DNA of 16,984 nt from positions 1 through 16,984 of the forward strand of contig JAITOS010000087.1 of the NCBI GenBank assembly GCA_031289815.1. Direction: 5' to 3'. Positions 6,113-14,300 of the stretch are shown here, in pieces. Made by a program: the position numbers and the translations under genes. Below the pieces are notes generated by a model. The model did no database searches. It was not told where the DNA came from and saw only the letters and a list, made by a program, of their open reading frames with translations. This DNA comes from Peptococcaceae bacterium. GTDB lineage: Bacteria; Bacillota; Desulfitobacteriia; Desulfitobacteriales; Desulfitobacteriaceae. The number at the start of each line of letters is the position of its first letter. Position 1 is the first letter of the stretch.

Positions 6113-7183
6113 TTGATAGAAAAAATGTATGAACTCGAACGTAAATACGATGAATTGACGGAGTTGCTGAGCGATCCTGAAGTGATCGCGAATCAGTTGG
6201 TCTGGCAAAAGTACGCCAAAGCGCAGGCCGGGATGACGGAAATCGTCGGCGTTTTTCGGGAATTCCAAAAGGTGGCGCGGCAGTTGGAGGATACAGAGAT
6301 ATTGCTGAACGAGCCGCTGGAAGCTGAATTGAAAGAAATGGCGGAGCTGGAGCGGCAGGAATTGCTGGAGTGCCGCGAGGATCTGGAGGGGCGGATGAAA
6401 ATACTGCTGCTGCCCAAGGATCCCAATGATGAAAAGAATGTGATCATGGAAATACGGGCTGGGGCGGGCGGTGAGGAAGCCGCGCTTTTTGCCGGTGATT
6501 TATACAGGATGTATGGACGTTACGCGGAAAAACAAGGCTGGCGCCTGGAGCTGTTGAGCGCGAGCTATACGGATATCGGCGGGTTTAAGGAAATTATATT
6601 CTTAATTGAAGGCAAGGGAGTGTATAGCAAACTGAAGTTTGAGAGCGGCGTCCATCGGGTGCAGCGGGTGCCGGCGACGGAATCCTCCGGACGCATTCAT
6701 ACTTCGACGGCTACGGTCGCCGTTTTGCCGGAAGCGGAAGAGGTGGAGATCGAGATCAATCAGAATGATCTGCGCATCGATATTTTTTGCTCCAGCGGTC
6801 CGGGCGGACAATCCGTGAATACCACCCAATCAGCGGTGCGAATCACGCATTTGCCGACCGGAATGGTGGTCTCTTGTCAGGATGAAAAGTCGCAATTGAA
6901 AAATAAAGACAAAGCGTTACGCGTCCTGCGCGCCCGCTTGTTGGAAAAAGTTCAGGAAGAAAAAAACGGGGAAATGGCCTCCGAACGGCGTAGTCAGGTA
7001 GGGACCGGCGATCGGAGCGAACGGATTCGTACCTATAATTTCCCGCAGGGCCGAGTCACCGATCATCGGATCGGACTGACGTTACATCGGCTGGAAACCA
7101 TCTTGATGGGAGAGATTGACGAGTTGATTGAAGCCTTGATCCATTCTGACCAGGCGGAAAGATTGAAGTCGGAAGCGGGATGA
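6113..7183 (+). CDS. prfA: Peptide chain release factor 1
   Basis: Encodes 356 residues, normal for RF1. TTG 6113 is preferred over ATG 6125 because AGGGG (6102-6106) precedes it by six bases and MIEKMYELERKYDEL aligns with typical RF1 openings. RF1 reads UAA and UAG stop codons in the ribosomal A site and triggers hydrolysis of the finished peptide. The PAT tripeptide of the codon-reading loop is at 187-189, which separates RF1 from RF2 (SPF). The catalytic GGQ is at 231-233 within SSGPGGQSVNTT. Gln233 is the residue methylated by PrmC, encoded one base downstream. The adjacency of substrate and modifying enzyme is widely conserved and supports both calls. Confidence 0.97.
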   Translation: MIEKMYELERKYDELTELLSDPEVIANQLVWQKYAKAQAGMTEIVGVFREFQKVARQLEDTEILLNEPLEAELKEMAELERQELLECREDLEGRMKILLLPKDPNDEKNVIMEIRAGAGGEEAALFAGDLYRMYGRYAEKQGWRLELLSASYTDIGGFKEIIFLIEGKGVYSKLKFESGVHRVQRVPATESSGRIHTSTATVAVLPEAEEVEIEINQNDLRIDIFCSSGPGGQSVNTTQSAVRITHLPTGMVVSCQDEKSQLKNKDKALRVLRARLLEKVQEEKNGEMASERRSQVGTGDRSERIRTYNFPQGRVTDHRIGLTLHRLETILMGEIDELIEALIHSDQAERLKSEAG

Positions 7184-7184
7184 C

Positions 7185-8084
7185 ATGAAGGAAAACATGA
7201 GTGTGATCGAAGCGGTCAAATGGGCGGAAGCGCGGCTGAAGTTAGAAGGGTTGGAGGATCCGCGTCTTGACGCGGATCTTCTCGTAGCCCAGGTATTGAG
7301 AGGGACGCGAGAACAAGTGTATCTCGCGCGGGATCGCGGCTTGAGCGCCGGACAGGAAGAAGAATTGCTGGCTCTGCTGCAACGCCGCCTCCGGAGAGAA
7401 CCCTTGCAATATATCTTACAACGTCAGGAATTCATGGGATTGGAATTCTATGTAGATCCCCGGGTACTCATACCGAGGCCGGATAGTGAACGCTTGGTGG
7501 AAAAGCTGTTAGAAGTTGGAGCAGGCTTGTCCCTGGGGGAGATTCAGCGGCGAATGCCGCCCAAGGAACGACACCGGACGGCCCTGAAAAAGAAATGGCG
7601 CGTATTGGACGTCGGTACCGGGAGCGGAGCCTTGGCGATTGCCATTGCCTACTATTGGCCGGAAGCGGAAGTCGTGGGTACTGATATTTCGACGGCGGCG
7701 CTGGCGGTGGCGGCGCGCAACGCCGAGGCTTTAGGGGTAGAAGTGGCGTGGCGTCAGGGAGACCTTCTGGCGCCGGCGCGTCAGGAGCATTGGGATTGGA
7801 TCGTTTGTAATCCGCCGTATGTAACCGTCAGCGAATATCAGGCCTGTGCGCCGGAAATATTTTTTGAGCCGGAGCAAGCGTTTCTTGGCGGGGAAGACGG
7901 TCTGGATTTTTACCGGCGCTTGGCGGAAGAAACAAAGCCTTGGCGCGAACAAGGCTGCGGCTTGCTGCTGGAGATCGGCTGCCACCAAGCGGCGGCGGTG
8001 CGGCGTCTCTGGGCGGACAAGAGCGAAACGGCGAGTATTTTTCAGGACTTAGCCGGACGGGACCGGGTAATCATGGTGAGGTGA
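7185..8084 (+). CDS. prmC: Release factor glutamine methyltransferase PrmC
   Basis: Encodes 299 residues from ATG 7185, one base after the prfA stop; an internal ATG at 7197 with AAGGA upstream is also possible. PrmC transfers a methyl group from S-adenosylmethionine to the glutamine of the GGQ motif of release factors. The N-terminal helical domain (EDPRLDADLLVAQVL, REPLQYIL) recognises the release factor. The Rossmann domain has VLDVGTGSG (140-148) for SAM binding and the catalytic NPPY at 209-212. A segment of about 20 mostly charged residues (about 110-136) sits between PRPDSERLVEKLLE and the SAM motif and seems longer than in common homologues. The last codons overlap the ribosome binding site of the next gene. 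Confidence 0.95.
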   Translation: MKENMSVIEAVKWAEARLKLEGLEDPRLDADLLVAQVLRGTREQVYLARDRGLSAGQEEELLALLQRRLRREPLQYILQRQEFMGLEFYVDPRVLIPRPDSERLVEKLLEVGAGLSLGEIQRRMPPKERHRTALKKKWRVLDVGTGSGALAIAIAYYWPEAEVVGTDISTAALAVAARNAEALGVEVAWRQGDLLAPARQEHWDWIVCNPPYVTVSEYQACAPEIFFEPEQAFLGGEDGLDFYRRLAEETKPWREQGCGLLLEIGCHQAAAVRRLWADKSETASIFQDLAGRDRVIMVR

Positions 8085-8089
8085 TCAAA

Positions 8090-9136
8090 TTGGAAACAAA
8101 AAGGGTATATGTGAATCCGCTGGATCCGGACGAAGCCTTGCTGGAGGAGGCGGCCCGCTTGCTGAATCAGGGCGAGATCGTGGCGTTTCCGACGGAGACG
8201 GTGTATGGCTTAGGCGCCAAAGCCTTTGATCGTCAGGCGTGCGCCAAGATCTATGCGGTAAAAGGCCGCCCCCAGGATAATCCTTTAATCTTGCATGTAG
8301 CGAGCATAGAGATGGCGCGCGATCTGGCGCGTGATTGGCCTGAAACCGCGGAACGCTGCGCTCAAAAATTCTGGCCGGGTCCGTTGACCTTAGTCGTGGC
8401 TAAAAAACCGGGAATTCCCGATGAAGTAACGGGAGGGCTGCCATCCGTGGGCATTCGGCTTCCTTCCCATCCGGTGGCCAAGGCGCTCATCGCTAAAGCC
8501 GGTTTCCCGATTGCGGCCCCCAGCGCCAACCTATCGGGAAAACCCAGTCCGACCAGCGGCTATCATGTGTGGCGGGATCTGAGAGGCAAGATTTTATTGA
8601 TTCTGGACGCCGGAATTTGCGCGGTGGGGCTGGAATCCACGGTACTCGATCTGAGTACGGCGCAGCCGACGATTTTACGGCCGGGCGGGGTTTCAAGGGA
8701 ACAATTGGAAGCCGTGTTGGGTCCGGTAGCCTTGGATCAGCCAAATCACCGGCAGCCGCCCAAAGCGCCGGGCATGAAATACCGCCACTACGCGCCGCGC
8801 GGCGAAATGACCGTGATGATTGGCTCTCGGGACAACATATTGAAAGGGATGCGGGAGGAGATCAGGAAGGCGCGGCGGCGTATGAAAAAGATCGGCATTC
8901 TCTGTACCTTAGAGAGCGTTTCCCAGCTGCATCATGAATTACCGGATTTATTATATGTGATGGGTTCAGAAAAACGTCCGGCGGAAGTCGCCGCCAACGT
9001 TTTTGAAGGCTTGCGCTTGTGTGATGAGCGTCAGATCGACGTCATCTTGGCCGAAGGGGTCGATGAAGGCGGGATTGGTTTGGCGGTCATGAATCGTTTA
9101 ACGAAAGCGGCGGGCCATAAAATTTTGAAGGTCTGA
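8090..9136 (+). CDS. ywlC: L-threonylcarbamoyladenylate synthase (Sua5/YwlC)
   Basis: Encodes 348 residues from TTG 8090, chosen because GAGGTG (8078-8083) lies six bases upstream; an in-frame GTG at 8081 lacks that spacing. The enzyme makes threonylcarbamoyl-AMP from threonine, bicarbonate and ATP, the first step of the t6A37 modification of ANN-decoding tRNAs. The N-terminal YrdC domain shows PTETVYGLG (34-42), VKGRPQDNPLILH, SVGIRLPSHP and APSANLSGKPSPTS. The linker PGMKYRHYAP leads into the roughly 130-residue Sua5 domain, so this is the long Sua5 form and not the short TsaC form. The gene follows prmC by five bases, as in Bacillus-like clusters, although spoIIR, often placed between them, is missing. 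Confidence 0.95.
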   Translation: METKRVYVNPLDPDEALLEEAARLLNQGEIVAFPTETVYGLGAKAFDRQACAKIYAVKGRPQDNPLILHVASIEMARDLARDWPETAERCAQKFWPGPLTLVVAKKPGIPDEVTGGLPSVGIRLPSHPVAKALIAKAGFPIAAPSANLSGKPSPTSGYHVWRDLRGKILLILDAGICAVGLESTVLDLSTAQPTILRPGGVSREQLEAVLGPVALDQPNHRQPPKAPGMKYRHYAPRGEMTVMIGSRDNILKGMREEIRKARRRMKKIGILCTLESVSQLHHELPDLLYVMGSEKRPAEVAANVFEGLRLCDERQIDVILAEGVDEGGIGLAVMNRLTKAAGHKILKV

Positions 9137-9201
9137 ACAGCGGCGTCTTCCCTGCGGGCATTTATTGCGGCTGGCTCGACTTCGGACACAGGAGGGGTCT
9201 T

Positions 9202-9675
9202 ATGCGTTTAAAACTGCTTTTTGTCTGTACAGGAAATACCTGCCGCAGCCCAATGGCGGAAATTCTGGCTCGCGAGACTTTTGAATCATGGATTGAAGTC
9301 GGTTCCGCAGGCCTGTACGCCTGGGAAGGGCAAGAAGCCAGCCTTCAGGCGACGGCGGCCTTGAAGGAAAAAGGGTTGGATTTGACGGGGCATAGAGCGA
9401 GACCGGTTTCCCTGGAACTGCTTGATTCGGCGGATTACATCATTCCCATGACCCAAGCGCATGAACAAGCGTTAGAAAAACAGTACCCTTCGCTGGGCCA
9501 TAAAGTGAAGCGTTTGAGCGTTTGGGCGGGAGCGGACGAGGATATCGCGGATCCTTTCGGCAGTTCGCCGACAACCTATCGGGAATGCGCGGAAAAAATT
9601 GCCGGAATGCTGCAAAAATTACAGCTGGCCTTAAAAGAAACGCGCCTTCGCGAAGCGGAGAAGGACAAGCCGTAA
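9202..9675 (+). CDS. ywlE: Low-molecular-weight phosphatase, probable protein-arginine phosphatase YwlE
   Basis: Encodes 157 residues from ATG 9202, with GGAGGGG (9191-9197) upstream. The P-loop CTGNTCRS (Cys9 to Ser16) provides the nucleophile Cys9 and phosphate-binding Arg15. DPFGSSPTTYREC supplies the general acid Asp117. Ordinary tyrosine phosphatases of this fold carry Ile where this protein has Thr13. In B. subtilis YwlE the equivalent threonine, Thr11, gives specificity for phosphoarginine. That, plus the ywlC-ywlE-rpiB synteny, favours a protein-arginine phosphatase opposing McsB in the stress and Clp proteolysis pathway. A tyrosine phosphatase of an exopolysaccharide system is less likely because no kinase gene is nearby. 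Confidence 0.9.
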   Translation: MRLKLLFVCTGNTCRSPMAEILARETFESWIEVGSAGLYAWEGQEASLQATAALKEKGLDLTGHRARPVSLELLDSADYIIPMTQAHEQALEKQYPSLGHKVKRLSVWAGADEDIADPFGSSPTTYRECAEKIAGMLQKLQLALKETRLREAEKDKP

Positions 9676-9708
9676 GCGAAAACCTGTCTTTTTCTCAAGG
9701 ACTATGTA

Positions 9709-9717
9709 TGGTATGCT
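9709..9717 (+). promoter_or_regulatory. Candidate extended -10 promoter of rpiB
   Basis: TGGTATGCT fits the extended -10 form TGnTATnnT and lies about 40 bases before the rpiB start. The -35 region 17 bases upstream is T-rich but not close to consensus, so this would be a weak or regulated promoter inside the gene cluster. Confidence 0.38.
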
Positions 9718-9755
9718 AAAAGGAAGAAGATATTATTTATTTTGAGGTGAAGCAT

Positions 9756-10205
9756 ATGCGGGTGGCGTTAGGCGCGGATCATGGCGGATTTTCTCTGAAA
9801 GAAACCATCAAGGAATATCTTCAGGCGCGGGAAATGGAGGTCATCGACGCGGGAACGGATTCCGAAGAACCGGTAGATTACCCCCTCTATGGCTTTCAGG
9901 TTGGCCGTATGATCCAAAAAGGAGAGGCCGACCGGGGGATCGTGATTTGCGGCACCGGCTTGGGGATTTCGATGGCGGCCAACAAAGTGCGGGGGGTCAG
10001 AGCCGTTATGTGTACAGACCCCTATTCCGCGCGCTTGGCGCGAGAGCATAATAACGCGAACGTGTTAGCCTTAGGCGGCAGGGTAACGGGCGCCGGTCTG
10101 GCCCTGGAGATTGTAGACGTCTTTCTGCGCACGGAATTCAGCGGCGAAGAAAGACATCAACGGCGGATCGGGCAGATGATGACCCTGGAGGAAGGAGAGG
10201 AATGA
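9756..10205 (+). CDS. rpiB: Ribose-5-phosphate isomerase B
   Basis: Encodes 149 residues from ATG 9756; GAGGTG (9744-9749) precedes it by six bases, so the in-frame GTG at 9747 is part of the ribosome binding site. RpiB interconverts ribose 5-phosphate and ribulose 5-phosphate in the pentose phosphate pathway. The family signature is complete: GADHGGFSLKE at the N-terminus, DAGTDSEEPVDYP, the catalytic-cysteine loop ICGTGLGIS, NKVRGVRA, and AREHNNANVLALGGR. LacA/LacB galactose-6-phosphate isomerases share the fold, but no lac-type genes are nearby and the position before glyA is the usual one for rpiB in Firmicutes. Confidence 0.95.
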   Translation: MRVALGADHGGFSLKETIKEYLQAREMEVIDAGTDSEEPVDYPLYGFQVGRMIQKGEADRGIVICGTGLGISMAANKVRGVRAVMCTDPYSARLAREHNNANVLALGGRVTGAGLALEIVDVFLRTEFSGEERHQRRIGQMMTLEEGEE

Positions 10206-10243
10206 GAAGGAGTGGGATGGAATCTGTCCCAGGGCTTTAGCAG

Positions 10244-10270
10244 TTGAAAATGAAGGCGGAGAAATATAAT
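10244..10270 (+). promoter_or_regulatory. Candidate promoter of glyA
   Basis: A perfect TATAAT (10265-10270) with TTGAAA (10244-10249) 15 bases upstream, a spacing two bases short of optimal. Transcription would begin near 10277, which supports the glyA start at ATG 10299 rather than ATG 10278. Confidence 0.5.
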
Positions 10271-10298
10271 CTAAAGGATGAAGGAGTTGGCCGAAACG

Positions 10299-11561
10299 AT
10301 GGACTATATCAAACGCTGGGTAGGGGAACAGGATCCCCAAATTGTAAAAATCATCGAAGCGGAAGAGGACAGGCAGCGGGATAAAATTGAACTCATTGCC
10401 TCGGAGAATTTTGTCAGCAGGGCGGTCATGGCGGCGCAAGGGTCGGTCTTAACCAATAAATACGCCGAAGGCTATCCGGGGAAGAGATATTATGGCGGCT
10501 GTGAATATGTGGATCAGATCGAAAATTTGGCGCGGGAGCGGGCGAAAGAATTATTTGGCGCGGAGCACGCCAATGTGCAGCCGCATTCCGGCGCTCAGGC
10601 GAATACGGCGGTGTACTTTGCTTTGCTGAAGCCGGGAGATACGGTACTGGGAATGAATTTGTCTCACGGCGGCCATCTGACCCACGGCAGCCCGGTGAAT
10701 CTATCCGGGAAGTATTACCGTTTTGTTTCCTATGGCGTGGATCCGGAGACGGAACGATTAGATTATGAACAACTGGAAAAACTAGCCCAAGAGCACCGCC
10801 CCAAGATGATCGTAGCGGGCGCCAGCGCCTATCCCAGAATCCTTGATTTTGAGCGGTTAAGAAAGATTGCCGATACCGTCGGCGCGCTGCTGATGGTCGA
10901 TATGGCCCATATTGCCGGTTTAGTGGCGGTAGGGCTTCATCCAAGTCCGATCTCTTATGCCCATATAACCACCTCGACCACGCATAAAACCTTGCGGGGA
11001 CCACGCGGCGGCTTGATTCTTTGCGGTTCTGAATACGCGCCGGCGATTGATAAGGCCATCTTTCCGGGGATTCAGGGAGGGCCTTTAATGCACGTGATCG
11101 CGGCGAAAGCGGTAGCCTTCGGTGAAGCCTTACAGCCGGAATTTAAGCTGTATCAGCAAAAAACCGTCGATAACGCGCGTACCCTGGCCGGAGCGTTAGG
11201 GAAAAGAGGGCTGCGCCTGGTCTCCGGAGGGACGGATAACCATCTGCTGCTGGTAGACGTGCGCACGCGCGGTCTGACCGGCAAAGAAGCGGAAAAAATC
11301 CTGGACGACGTCGGGGTGACAGTGAACAAGAATACCATTCCCTTTGATCCGGCCAGTCCGTTTGTCACGAGCGGGATTCGGATGGGAACGCCGGCGGCGA
11401 CCTCCAGGGGCATGACGCCTCGGGCGATGGAAAAAATCGCGACCGTCATCGATCTTTGCCTGCAAGCTGCGCCGCCGGAAGAAAATCTGAAGGAAGCGCG
11501 CGCTTTGGTAAAAGAAATTTGCGACGCCTTTCCCCTGTATACGAATTTAGACGAATATTAA
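10299..11561 (+). CDS. glyA: Serine hydroxymethyltransferase
   Basis: Encodes 420 residues from ATG 10299, with AAGGAG (10281-10286) 12 bases upstream. ATG 10278 is in frame but has no usable ribosome binding site and lies at the predicted transcription start. The PLP enzyme converts serine and tetrahydrofolate to glycine and methylenetetrahydrofolate, the main source of one-carbon units. Signatures are RQRDKIELIASENFVS, TNKYAEGYPGKRYYGG, LSHGGHLTHGSPVN, the DMAHIAGLVA cofactor region, and TSTTHKTLRGPRGG with the Schiff-base Lys230. Length and motifs are standard. The uracil phosphoribosyltransferase gene that often follows glyA in Bacillus is not present. Confidence 0.97.
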   Translation: MDYIKRWVGEQDPQIVKIIEAEEDRQRDKIELIASENFVSRAVMAAQGSVLTNKYAEGYPGKRYYGGCEYVDQIENLARERAKELFGAEHANVQPHSGAQANTAVYFALLKPGDTVLGMNLSHGGHLTHGSPVNLSGKYYRFVSYGVDPETERLDYEQLEKLAQEHRPKMIVAGASAYPRILDFERLRKIADTVGALLMVDMAHIAGLVAVGLHPSPISYAHITTSTTHKTLRGPRGGLILCGSEYAPAIDKAIFPGIQGGPLMHVIAAKAVAFGEALQPEFKLYQQKTVDNARTLAGALGKRGLRLVSGGTDNHLLLVDVRTRGLTGKEAEKILDDVGVTVNKNTIPFDPASPFVTSGIRMGTPAATSRGMTPRAMEKIATVIDLCLQAAPPEENLKEARALVKEICDAFPLYTNLDEY

Positions 11562-11617
11562 TGCGGACGACCGCGTGAGCAGGAGCGGGCCGGTTGGTTT
11601 TTAAGGGAGGAATCATT

Positions 11618-12745
11618 GTGGGCGAGCGGATCAAGGTAGCGGTTGTCTTCGGGACGCGCCCGGAGGCCATCAAAATGGCGCCCGTCGTGAAGGCGCTGCA
11701 ATCCTGCGTCTCCATTCAATGTCAGGTTACGGTCACGGCGCAGCATCGGGAAATGCTGGATCAGGTATTGGGGCTTTTTGCGATCCAGCCGGATCATGAT
11801 CTGGATCTGATGCGTTCCGGCCAATCGCTGGCGGAAATCACGACGCGGGCGCTGACGCTCTTAGAAGGGATATTTCGGAAGGAAAGACCCGCTTTGGTAC
11901 TGGTTCACGGGGACACGGCGACCACCTTTGCGGCGGCTTTGGCGGCCTATTACAATCAGATTCCGGTGGGGCACGTGGAAGCGGGCTTGAGAACCAGCAA
12001 TAAATATTCGCCTTATCCAGAAGAAATGAACCGCAGATTAACCGGCGCCATCGCGGACTGGCATTTTGCGCCGACTGAGAGCGCCCGCCATCATTTACAG
12101 CGCGAAGGGGTCGATCCCAAGCGTATTTTTGTTACAGGGAACACGGTGATTGACGCCTTACTCTCCACCGTCAAGCCGGGGTACGTTTTTTCTGACCCGG
12201 AATTGCGCGATATCCTGGAAGCGGAAAAAGGCCGCCGGATGATTTTGGCGACCACCCATCGGCGGGAAAATTTGGGAGAGCCGATGCGGCAGATTTATCA
12301 AGCCTTGGCGGCGGCGCTAACCGCCTTTCCGGACAGCTATGTCTTATTTCCGATGCATAAAAATCCAAAAGTGAGAGCGGTGGTCGATGAAGTGCTGGGG
12401 GAAAATCCCCGCGTCCATCTGATCGAACCGTTGCCCTATGAACCCTTTGCCAATCTCATGAACCGGGCCTATATGGTGATCACCGATTCCGGCGGCATTC
12501 AGGAAGAAGCGCCCTCCCTGGGAAAACCGGTCCTGGTGGTGCGTAACACGACGGAACGACCGGAAGCGGTCGCAGCTGGGACGGCGGCCTTAGTGGGAAC
12601 GGCGTATGAGGATGTGAAAGCGGCGGTTTACCGCCTGCTGGCGGATGAAAAGGAATACGCCCGGATGGCCAATGCGGTCAATCCCTACGGAGACGGCTTG
12701 GCGGCAGCCCGGATTCTTGATATTATAAAGGAGTATTGTCTATAA
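11618..12745 (+). CDS. wecB: UDP-N-acetylglucosamine 2-epimerase (non-hydrolysing)
   Basis: Encodes 375 residues from GTG 11618, set by AAGGGAGG (11603-11610) seven bases upstream. The enzyme reversibly converts UDP-GlcNAc to UDP-ManNAc, a precursor of teichoic-acid linkage units and of capsule or enterobacterial-type antigen sugars; in Gram-positives it is called MnaA. The GT-B fold markers are FGTRPEAIKMAP (11-22), VHGDTATTFAAALAAYY, VGHVEAGLRT, PYPEEMNRRL, TGNTVIDAL, TTHRRENLG, and ITDSGGIQEEAPSLGKPV with RNTTERPE, which bind the UDP-sugar. Hydrolysing epimerases (NeuC) lack this exact pattern. No sugar-polymer genes are nearby; the location between glyA and the atp operon recurs in Firmicutes. 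Confidence 0.95.
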   Translation: MGERIKVAVVFGTRPEAIKMAPVVKALQSCVSIQCQVTVTAQHREMLDQVLGLFAIQPDHDLDLMRSGQSLAEITTRALTLLEGIFRKERPALVLVHGDTATTFAAALAAYYNQIPVGHVEAGLRTSNKYSPYPEEMNRRLTGAIADWHFAPTESARHHLQREGVDPKRIFVTGNTVIDALLSTVKPGYVFSDPELRDILEAEKGRRMILATTHRRENLGEPMRQIYQALAAALTAFPDSYVLFPMHKNPKVRAVVDEVLGENPRVHLIEPLPYEPFANLMNRAYMVITDSGGIQEEAPSLGKPVLVVRNTTERPEAVAAGTAALVGTAYEDVKAAVYRLLADEKEYARMANAVNPYGDGLAAARILDIIKEYCL

Positions 12746-12785
12746 TAATAGGGCCGTCTTGGACGATCAGAAAGGCAATCACACC

Positions 12786-14132
12786 ATGCTAACAGAGCGC
12801 CTCATGTCAACCGTGGTCCGCGGTATTACCGGACGTTATCTCAACTTCAAGCCCACAGCTCAGGTGATGCTACCGCCCCCAAACACAGGGCGGCGGTATA
12901 TGCTTTACCTTCACATACCGTTTTGTGAGAGCTTGTGTCCGTATTGCTCCTTTAACCGTTTCCCCTTCAGTGAGGCGCGCGCGGTACCGTATTTCGAGGA
13001 TTTGCGCGCCGAAATGCGTATGCTCAAGAATCTGGGCTACGACTTCGCCTCTCTGTATATCGGCGGCGGCACACCCACCGTCATGATCGACGAACTGTGC
13101 GCGACCATCGATCTTGCCCGTGCGCTCTTCTCCATTGAGGAGGTGTCGGGCGAGACGAACCCCAACCACCTTATTCCGCTCTATCTGGATAAGCTGGAAG
13201 GGCGCGTACAGCGCCTGAGCGTCGGGGTGCAGAGCTTCGACGACGGTCTGCTCCGCCAAATGGACCGCTATGAGAAATACGGCTCGGCGAAGCAGATATT
13301 CGAGCGTATTGTGACAGCCCAAGGGCGTTTTAAGAGTCTCAACGTCGATATGATCTTCAACTTTCCGAGTCAGACCGAGGACATGCTGAGCCGTGACCTT
13401 ACGCGTATCCTCGAAAGCGGCGCCAGTCAGACCACCTTCTATCCGCTGATGGCGTCCCCCGCGGTCGAGCAGTCCCTGGCCCGGACGGTGGGCAAGGTTG
13501 ACTATGGGCGCGAGGCTCGTTATTACGACGTCATCAGTGAAGTTTTGACCGGCGGAGAAAATCCGGCCTTCAGCTTCGGCAGCGCCTGGACCTTCAATGC
13601 GCGGATAGCGAAGACGCCGCCGCAGACGGCTTCCATCACAGCTGCACCGCCAGACGACGCCATGATTGACGAATACATTGTAGACTATGAGGAATATCCG
13701 GCCATCGGCTCAGGCGGACTCTCATTCTTGGAAGGCAGTCTCTACGTGAACACCTTCTCCCTGCGCGAGTATGCGGCTAAGATCGCTGCCGGCACGATGA
13801 GCCTGATGGGGAAAACCACCTTTTCCAAGCGCGATCGTATGCGGTATCGCTTCATGATGCAACTTTTCGGACTCCGGCTCGATAAGCGGCAATGGCGGCG
13901 CGACTTCGGCTGTACGGTGCTTGCGGGGGTACCTGCGGAATATGCGTTCTTCAAAACGGCCGGCGCCTTTGCGACTGACGACGAAAATGCGATCACCTTG
14001 ACGCCCAAGGGCCGCTATCTTTTAGTGGCGCTCATGCGCCAGTTCTTTATCGGAGTGAACGGGGTGCGCGATTTGGCTCGGGCCGTACTCCCTGAGGATG
14101 AACGCGAGCTCATTTTCGGCGAGGGAGTATAA
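12786..14132 (+). CDS. HemN-like radical SAM protein
   Basis: Encodes 448 residues from ATG 12786, with a weak AAAGG about 11 bases upstream; ATG 12804 is an alternative. The radical SAM cluster motif CESLCPYC gives Cys47, Cys51 and Cys54 (CX3CX2C) preceded by YLHIPF, as in HemN/HemW-type proteins. GGGTPT (93-98) contacts SAM, ETNPN starts at Glu123, and RLSVGVQSFDDGLL (143-156) is a strong match to the HemN family. The C-terminal third (SFGSAWTFNA, YPAIGSGGLSFLEGSLY, then a winged-helix-like tail) follows the coproporphyrinogen oxidase plan. Possible roles are oxygen-independent coproporphyrinogen dehydrogenase, a HemW-like haem chaperone, or a ChuW/HutW-like haem-degrading methyltransferase; sequence alone does not settle this. 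Glu is often GAG and Leu often CTC/CTT, unlike neighbouring genes, which suggests recent transfer. Confidence 0.85.
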   Translation: MLTERLMSTVVRGITGRYLNFKPTAQVMLPPPNTGRRYMLYLHIPFCESLCPYCSFNRFPFSEARAVPYFEDLRAEMRMLKNLGYDFASLYIGGGTPTVMIDELCATIDLARALFSIEEVSGETNPNHLIPLYLDKLEGRVQRLSVGVQSFDDGLLRQMDRYEKYGSAKQIFERIVTAQGRFKSLNVDMIFNFPSQTEDMLSRDLTRILESGASQTTFYPLMASPAVEQSLARTVGKVDYGREARYYDVISEVLTGGENPAFSFGSAWTFNARIAKTPPQTASITAAPPDDAMIDEYIVDYEEYPAIGSGGLSFLEGSLYVNTFSLREYAAKIAAGTMSLMGKTTFSKRDRMRYRFMMQLFGLRLDKRQWRRDFGCTVLAGVPAEYAFFKTAGAFATDDENAITLTPKGRYLLVALMRQFFIGVNGVRDLARAVLPEDERELIFGEGV

Positions 14133-14269
14133 AGACGTCAGAGTTGTCGCGCCTGCGACTGGATCGTGCAAGAAGAAAAAAATGGGATAATAAAATATTC
14201 TAAAAAATTCAAATAATACAATTAGATGATCTGAATGAAATTAACAAACAAAAAACATGATTTATGAGG

Positions 14270-14275
14270 TATAAT
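14270..14275 (+). promoter_or_regulatory. Candidate -10 element of the atp operon promoter
   Basis: A perfect TATAAT at the end of a roughly 100-base stretch (14181-14280) that is nearly 80% A+T by eye. No consensus -35 hexamer lies 16-18 bases upstream (AAACAA is found there), so an A/T-rich upstream element or an activator may compensate. The rest of the 14133-14269 spacer holds no gene or terminator I can support. Confidence 0.42.
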
Positions 14276-14300
14276 TTATGTGTATGGACAAGAAATGAGA

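Noticed and set aside
10212..10230. Small dyad TGGGA...TCCCA between rpiB and glyA
   Set aside because: Only five base pairs with a nine-base loop and no T-run; not enough for a terminator or regulatory RNA.
11561..11602. Hairpin GCGG-ACGA-CCGC after glyA followed later by five T
   Set aside because: The T-run is more than 20 bases past the stem, so it is not an intrinsic terminator; it adjoins the wecB ribosome binding site.
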